A program made the translations under genes and the position numbers. Under the pieces are notes generated by a model. The model was not told the DNA's origin. It worked only from the letters and a program-made list of their open reading frames with translations, and did no database searches. This document shows, piece after piece, positions 59,869 to 64,000 of a stretch of DNA of 64,000 nt. Location: NCBI GenBank assembly GCA_015075585.1, contig JABTUB010000001.1, forward strand, positions 62,001 through 126,000, in the 5' to 3' direction. This DNA comes from Chloracidobacterium sp. (GTDB lineage: Bacteria > Acidobacteriota > Blastocatellia > Pyrinomonadales > Pyrinomonadaceae). Within the stretch, counting starts at the first letter, position 1, and each line of letters begins with the position of its first letter.

Positions 59869-60903
59869 GTGCATATAGGCATTTCCACCGAACATATAAG
59901 TAAGATCAAGATCGCCGCAGCAATTTTGACCGTCATCGGCGTCGTTTTGTTCGCGGATATGTTGTGGACAGTCGGCTTGGATGAGCTTTGGGGCGGGATC
60001 GAGCGTTTTGGTGCGGTCGGCTTTGCCGTGATCCTAGCTCTCTTTTTCGTGAGGATCGTCATCCGGGCATATGCCTGGTCGCTGTCCGTTTACGGGCCGT
60101 ATTACCTGAAAATGCGGCAAACCGTGCCGGCGGTCGTTATCGGTGAAGCGACGAGCAGCGTCATTCCGCTCGGCATATTGATGAGCGGCACGGCAAAGGC
60201 AGTTGCGGTCCGCGACCGTGTGCCGCTCGCGGTCGGCCTATCGTCGGTGGCGACCGAGAATCTTTTCTACAGCCTTGTTACAAGCATATTTCTCGTTGCC
60301 GGAGCCGTAACGTTCCTGCGCGTCTCGGCGGTGGATGAAGGCTGGGTGTGGACGATCAATGTCCTGATCGTCGGCATCGCCGCCGTGCTGCTTTTCCTGA
60401 TACTGCTTGTCGTAAAGCAATGGCATTTCGCCAGCGAGGCGTGCGAACGCCTTTACAGACGCGGGCATTTCCGCTCGATACTCGAGAACGGGCGGCTCGA
60501 AGTTCGGCTTTTCGAGAATATGATCTTCGGTTTTTATCGCCGATATCCGAAGCGGTTCCTGCCCATCTGCCTCTTCGAAGTGCTTTATCATGCTGCGGGC
60601 ATTGCCGAGACCTACTATATCCTTGAGCGGCTCGACCCGCTGCGGAACAGTGTTATGACCTCGTTCCTGCTCGAATCGGTAAGCCGGCTGATGGCGATAC
60701 TCTTCAAGCTGATACCGCTCACGATCGGCGTGGATGAGGCGGGTGCGAAGTTCGTCGGCGAAACCGTCGCTCTTGCCGCAGGCGTCGGTGTAACGCTTGC
60801 CCTCATACGAAAGGGCAGGATGCTGTTCTGGACGGCTATAGGCTTTCTCCTGATCGTAAAACGCGGCCTTCGCTTTAGCAGTAGGCCAAAAACTAATACC
60901 TGA
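59869..60903 (+). CDS. Lysylphosphatidylglycerol synthase TM-region/flippase-like protein
   Basis: A 344-residue membrane protein with about eight hydrophobic segments, beginning with GTG at 59869. The pattern fits the integral membrane half of MprF (UPF0104/LPG_synthase_TM): FVRIVIRAYAWSLSVYGPYY near 61-80, ATSSVIPLGILMSGTAKAVA near 104-123, and GVDEAGAKFVGETVALAAGV near 287-306. Members of this group move lipids across the membrane or carry polar head groups; the cytoplasmic synthase domain is missing, so a flippase-like role is likely. Exact substrate unknown. It is followed by the serine hydrolase gene. Confidence 0.82.
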   Translation: MHIGISTEHISKIKIAAAILTVIGVVLFADMLWTVGLDELWGGIERFGAVGFAVILALFFVRIVIRAYAWSLSVYGPYYLKMRQTVPAVVIGEATSSVIPLGILMSGTAKAVAVRDRVPLAVGLSSVATENLFYSLVTSIFLVAGAVTFLRVSAVDEGWVWTINVLIVGIAAVLLFLILLVVKQWHFASEACERLYRRGHFRSILENGRLEVRLFENMIFGFYRRYPKRFLPICLFEVLYHAAGIAETYYILERLDPLRNSVMTSFLLESVSRLMAILFKLIPLTIGVDEAGAKFVGETVALAAGVGVTLALIRKGRMLFWTAIGFLLIVKRGLRFSSRPKTNT

Positions 60904-60955
60904 TCGCTTACTCATCAGGCGAAAGGCGCGGCGTTTTCTGTTATATTTAGGCATT

Positions 60956-62521
60956 ATGAAAAAGTTCAGTTTGTCGTTACTCGCAACGCTATTTCTCTGC
61001 ACAGTGGCTTTCGGCCAGCAGACGCTTGACGCGAAACTCAAAGAGATCGATGACTATGCCAACACCGTAATGGATACGTGGAAGCCCAACGCCGTCGGCA
61101 TGGCGATCGCGATCGTAAAGGATGACAAGGTCGTCTTTGAAAAGGGCTACGGCCTGCGTGACATCAATAAACCCGACGAAAAGGTCGATCCCGACACGCT
61201 CTTTGCCATCGCCTCGAATTCAAAGGCCTTCACGACCGCGTGCCTGGCGATACTCGTTGACGAAGGGAAGATCAAATGGGACGACAAGGTCTCAAAGTAC
61301 CTGACGGACTTTGAGATGTATGACCCTTGGGTAACGAGCGAGTTGACGATCCGCGACATTGTCTCGCATCGCGTCGGGCTTGCGACGTTCAGCGGCGACC
61401 TTCTTTGGTACGACACAACATACACGACCGATGAGATGCTGCGGCGCGTCCGGTATCTGAAGCCCGTTTACGGCTTCCGCAGCGGGTACGGCTACCAGAA
61501 CCTGATGTATATCGCCGCAGGCCGCATCGTCGAGAAAGTGTCGGGCAAGCCTTGGGCTGAATTCGTGCATGATCGGATACTGACGCCGCTCGGGATGAAC
61601 CGTACAACGACGAGCATCCGCGATATCAAGGATAATTTCGCATCGCCGCATAACGAGTCGGGCGGCAAGCTGCGTGCGTTGCCGCTCGGTATGCTTGACC
61701 ACGCGATCGGCGCCGTACGGCTCAATTCATCGGTACACGACCTCTCGAAGTGGATCCGCCTTCAGCTCGGCCGCGGCACCTTTGAGGGCAAAACCGTTTT
61801 CAGCCAAGCCCAAAGCTGGCAGATGTGGTCGCCGAATACTCTGCAGTACATATCGGAACCGGCATCACGGGCTAACCCGACGCGGCATTACAGCGCTTAC
61901 GCGATGGGCTGGGGAACGTACGATTATTACGGCCGAAAGATCGTGAACCACAGCGGCGGCCTCGACGGCATGCTGTCCTACACGGTGCTGATCCCCGAAG
62001 ACAACATCGGCTTTGTCGTGCTTACCAATAACGAATCGCCCGCATTCCAGATAATGATGGCAAAGATACGCGATGTGCTCGTAGGTGCTAAGCCGCGCGA
62101 TTGGAATGCCGAGGCCGTCAAGCAGACCGCCGCGAACAAAGTTGCGGATGAGGCCGAGATCAAAAGGGTTGATGCCGCACGCGTTCAAGGCACAAAACCT
62201 TCGCTCGATATGACAAAATATGCGGGAACGTACAGAAGCCAGATGTATGGCGATGTTACGGTAGGTGTTGAGAATGGCGGGCTTGTGATGCGTTTCGGCC
62301 CGACACCGAACTTTGTTGCGGACCTCGAACATTGGCATTACGACACGTGGCAGATACATTGGCGGCCATCAGTGCATTACAACTTCCCGCGCGGATTCGT
62401 TACATTTACGATCGATAAGAACGCAGATACATATCAGCTCAAGATCGACCAGCCGAACAGTGATTTCTGGTTCTACGAGCTAGAACTCTATCGAGTGCCG
62501 CCGACAGGCTCAGGGCGATAA
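60956..62521 (+). CDS. Secreted serine hydrolase, beta-lactamase family with DUF3471
   Basis: A 521-residue class C beta-lactamase-like enzyme. The signal peptide is KKFSLSLLATLFLCTVAFGQ. The catalytic SxxK is SNSK in FAIASNSKAFTTACL near residue 88, the YxN-type motif is YGYQNLMYIAAG near 178, and the third box HSGG lies in KIVNHSGGLDGMLSY near 330. A DUF3471-like beta domain occupies about 415-515 (YAGTYRSQMYGDVTVGVENG). Such proteins usually act as D-amino-peptidases or esterases rather than resistance enzymes. It has its own short upstream gap. Confidence 0.93.
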   Translation: MKKFSLSLLATLFLCTVAFGQQTLDAKLKEIDDYANTVMDTWKPNAVGMAIAIVKDDKVVFEKGYGLRDINKPDEKVDPDTLFAIASNSKAFTTACLAILVDEGKIKWDDKVSKYLTDFEMYDPWVTSELTIRDIVSHRVGLATFSGDLLWYDTTYTTDEMLRRVRYLKPVYGFRSGYGYQNLMYIAAGRIVEKVSGKPWAEFVHDRILTPLGMNRTTTSIRDIKDNFASPHNESGGKLRALPLGMLDHAIGAVRLNSSVHDLSKWIRLQLGRGTFEGKTVFSQAQSWQMWSPNTLQYISEPASRANPTRHYSAYAMGWGTYDYYGRKIVNHSGGLDGMLSYTVLIPEDNIGFVVLTNNESPAFQIMMAKIRDVLVGAKPRDWNAEAVKQTAANKVADEAEIKRVDAARVQGTKPSLDMTKYAGTYRSQMYGDVTVGVENGGLVMRFGPTPNFVADLEHWHYDTWQIHWRPSVHYNFPRGFVTFTIDKNADTYQLKIDQPNSDFWFYELELYRVPPTGSGR

Positions 62522-62665
62522 GTTGATCTTAGGGGCTTTTCGCCGCCGCCGCGGCCTGAAACCGTACGCCGACGTCGGCCGCGCGTTCGACAAAGGCGAG
62601 GCGAATATGTAAGAATCCTATTTCTGTTCAGTCAGAGATAAGTTTTCAGGAGACCCGATCCTTAA

Positions 62666-62866
62666 ATGTCAGAAGAAGCAGTACAAGCAACCGATACGGC
62701 AGCAGAAACACCCCAACACACCGAGGATGTTTCGTATCAAGCCGTTGAAAAAGAAGGCGTAGTAACCGCCATTTGGGAAATGCAGGGCCAGAAGCATCTG
62801 CGCACTATCGATCCGCGTTCGGCAGAGGGCAAGCAGATACTTGCATTGTTCGAAACCGCAGGCTGA
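62666..62866 (+). CDS. Small hypothetical protein
   Basis: A 66-residue acidic protein with a Thr/Ala-rich N-terminus (VQATDTAAETPQHTEDVSYQ) and a C-terminal half KEGVVTAIWEMQGQKHLRTI, ending ALFETAG. GGAGA lies about 14 nt upstream of the ATG. It has no recognised domain, membrane span or signal peptide. The gap before it (62522-62665) contains nothing I can name. It may be a real small gene because codon usage and composition look like neighbouring genes, but support is limited. Confidence 0.55.
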   Translation: MSEEAVQATDTAAETPQHTEDVSYQAVEKEGVVTAIWEMQGQKHLRTIDPRSAEGKQILALFETAG

Positions 62867-62924
62867 TCGGCCGCAATATTTCCGCTCGAAAAATAGTTGC
62901 TCTGCACCGCCTGCGTGTGCGGGG

Positions 62925-63680
62925 TCAGGTGCGCTGACCCAAAAGGCTCATGATCGGGTGGCTCACGTCCCGCAGTTCGCGGCCGTCGAGGGTATTGACG
63001 GCCGTTACGCCCAGTCCCGCTGACGTAAAGCAGATCATATCCGCTCCGATCAGTTCATCAGCTCCGGCGGCGATCTCATTACATTCCAGAGCTTCCGTAA
63101 CGAACTCTCTGGTCGTGCCGGCAAGGCATCCCGTCACAAGTGCCGGCGTGAACAATCGGCCGCCTTTTCCCCAGAAAATGTTTGCCATACAACCGCCGAC
63201 GATGTGTCCGCGCTCATTCATCCGTATCGCTTCGTTATAGCCGCGGCCGCGGGCCTCTTCGATCGCAAGTAGCGGCTCAAGGTAGTTGCAGGTCTTTATG
63301 CCGGCAATCGGCGAACGTGAATTCACCGGAAACGGCGAGAATGTGACGCGGAACGGCGTCGGCACCGGCCTGATCGCCCCAGCAATGAGCGATAATTCCG
63401 GGCCGTCGCCCGGATCGGCTTCTGACGGCCAAAGGCTGCTCGGCGTTCTGTCGCTAAAGGTTATGCGTACGCGTGCCGCATCGAATGAACTTGCGGCGAT
63501 CTTGGCCTTTACGCCGGCAAGTACGTCCGCTTCTGCAAAGCCGTTAAGGCCAATGCCAGTTCGTTCTGCGGCCAATTTAAGACGCCGCCAATGCTTATCC
63601 CAAAGAAATGGCTCGCCGCCGCGGACGGCAACCGTCGTAAAGACGCCTTTTCCGTAGAGAAAGCTGTTGTCCGCCATCAT
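62925..63680 (-). CDS. PLP class IV aminotransferase (PabC/IlvE-type)
   Basis: A 251-residue fold-type IV PLP enzyme. N-terminal marks are NSFLYGKGVFTTVAVRGGEP; the PLP lysine is in GIKTCNYLEPLLAIEEARG near residue 126, NEAIRMNERGHIVGGCMANI near 145-164 follows, and the phosphate site lies in GCLAGTTREFVTEALE near 184. The family covers aminodeoxychorismate lyase and branched-chain or D-amino-acid aminotransferases. This member is slightly short at the N-terminus but complete. The start overlaps the hydrolase stop by 4 nt (ATGA), so the two are coupled. Confidence 0.9.
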   Translation of the reverse strand: MMADNSFLYGKGVFTTVAVRGGEPFLWDKHWRRLKLAAERTGIGLNGFAEADVLAGVKAKIAASSFDAARVRITFSDRTPSSLWPSEADPGDGPELSLIAGAIRPVPTPFRVTFSPFPVNSRSPIAGIKTCNYLEPLLAIEEARGRGYNEAIRMNERGHIVGGCMANIFWGKGGRLFTPALVTGCLAGTTREFVTEALECNEIAAGADELIGADMICFTSAGLGVTAVNTLDGRELRDVSHPIMSLLGQRT

Positions 63681-64000
63681 GCTATAAGGTCCGCAGCACC
63701 GCCCGACGGTTCGGCGATATGGCCTTTCTTATCATTGCAGAATTCGGTAACAAGTGCGGCGAACAGGCCGCTTTTTTCCTCTTGCGGCATATGGCCGCAG
63801 TCCTTGAGTATGACGAAGCGTGAGTTCAGCATCTCTTGATGCAGCTTATGGCCATTGGAAGCCGGAATGATCGTGTCGCTGTCGCCCCAAATGATGAGCG
63901 TCGGCTGCGTGATGAGCTGTGCATCGCGTTCGAAGCGTGCGGCGTTCCAGTTGCGTGCCGTCGCAAGCACCGAATGATGCGCATCGGCGGCGGCAAGCGG
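63677..64000 (-). CDS. Alpha/beta hydrolase, N-terminus beyond window edge
   Basis: The visible C-terminal part gives 107 residues. It contains LITQPTLIIWGDSDTIIPAS with the catalytic-acid Asp of the alpha/beta hydrolase fold, and the catalytic His in FVILKDCGHMPQEEKSGLFA. The nucleophile elbow and oxyanion loop lie outside the window, so the substrate cannot be guessed. The frame is open at base 64000, so the GTG at 63970 is internal, not the true start. It precedes the class IV aminotransferase gene with a 4-nt overlap. Confidence 0.9.
   Translation of the reverse strand, partial: PLAAADAHHSVLATARNWNAARFERDAQLITQPTLIIWGDSDTIIPASNGHKLHQEMLNSRFVILKDCGHMPQEEKSGLFAALVTEFCNDKKGHIAEPSGGAADLIA

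Overview
The window reads as a slice of a bacterial chromosome around the replication origin. It is gene-dense, about 54% GC by eye, and the genes lie on both strands. The many secreted M28, M61, M1-like and beta-lactamase-type hydrolases, the zinc-ribbon/SH3 proteins, the paired DUF305/LVIVD genes and the family profile overall suggest Acidobacteriota, perhaps Blastocatellia (Pyrinomonadaceae-like). That placement is inference from gene content; no rRNA gene is present to confirm it.

Layout. 1-2363 is the minus-strand rpmH-rnpA-yidD-yidC cluster, with rpmH apparently nested inside an extended rnpA frame, as known in Thermus. 2522-5502 holds a small unknown gene and a coupled glycosyltransferase-purN-GNAT operon. 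5503-10521 is mixed: a NapH-like Fe-S membrane protein, a purN fragment carrying a 58-bp exact repeat, an FMN reductase, NTF2-like genes, a TPR protein and a secreted YD-like protein. 10600-13590 is a toxin-antitoxin cluster: yefM-yoeB, a DUF433 gene with a broken DUF5615 partner, and AbrB-PIN, with the housekeeping gene purM wedged between the last two. 13737-16196 holds an unknown gene, a DUF445 membrane protein and a NuiA-like nuclease inhibitor. 16197-19651 is the dnaA-dnaN origin region, with DnaA-box-like sites on both sides of dnaA.

19650-32026 carries a MATE pump, an SH3 protein, an S1/P1 nuclease, an M20 peptidase, a selenocysteine tRNA, dprA, a possible structured RNA, topA, a methyltransferase, an M28 peptidase and a GNAT gene. 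32087-35582 is a disturbed stretch: an orphan CbbQ/NorQ ATPase, an amber-interrupted reading frame, an AT-rich heptad-repeat frame, an XRE regulator and a secreted DUF4431-NADAR fusion. 35586-42854 is envelope biology: a possible barrel protein, an M1-like protein that has lost its zinc ligands, a PHP-domain protein, a lipoprotein and an M61 peptidase. 42919-50377 holds a DUF883-like gene and a TetR-controlled tripartite RND efflux system with a clear operator. 50374-64000 is mainly metabolic: quinone oxidoreductase, SDR, fused 2-oxoacid dehydrogenase E1, DUF305 and LVIVD proteins, acyl-CoA dehydrogenase, a flippase-like protein, a serine hydrolase, a class IV aminotransferase and a cut-off alpha/beta hydrolase.

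No rRNA, intact insertion sequence, prophage or CRISPR array was seen. The signs of past rearrangement are gene fragments (purN-like, HNH, DUF5615, SnoaL), three kinds of short quasi-repeat element, and the frame interrupted by an amber codon.
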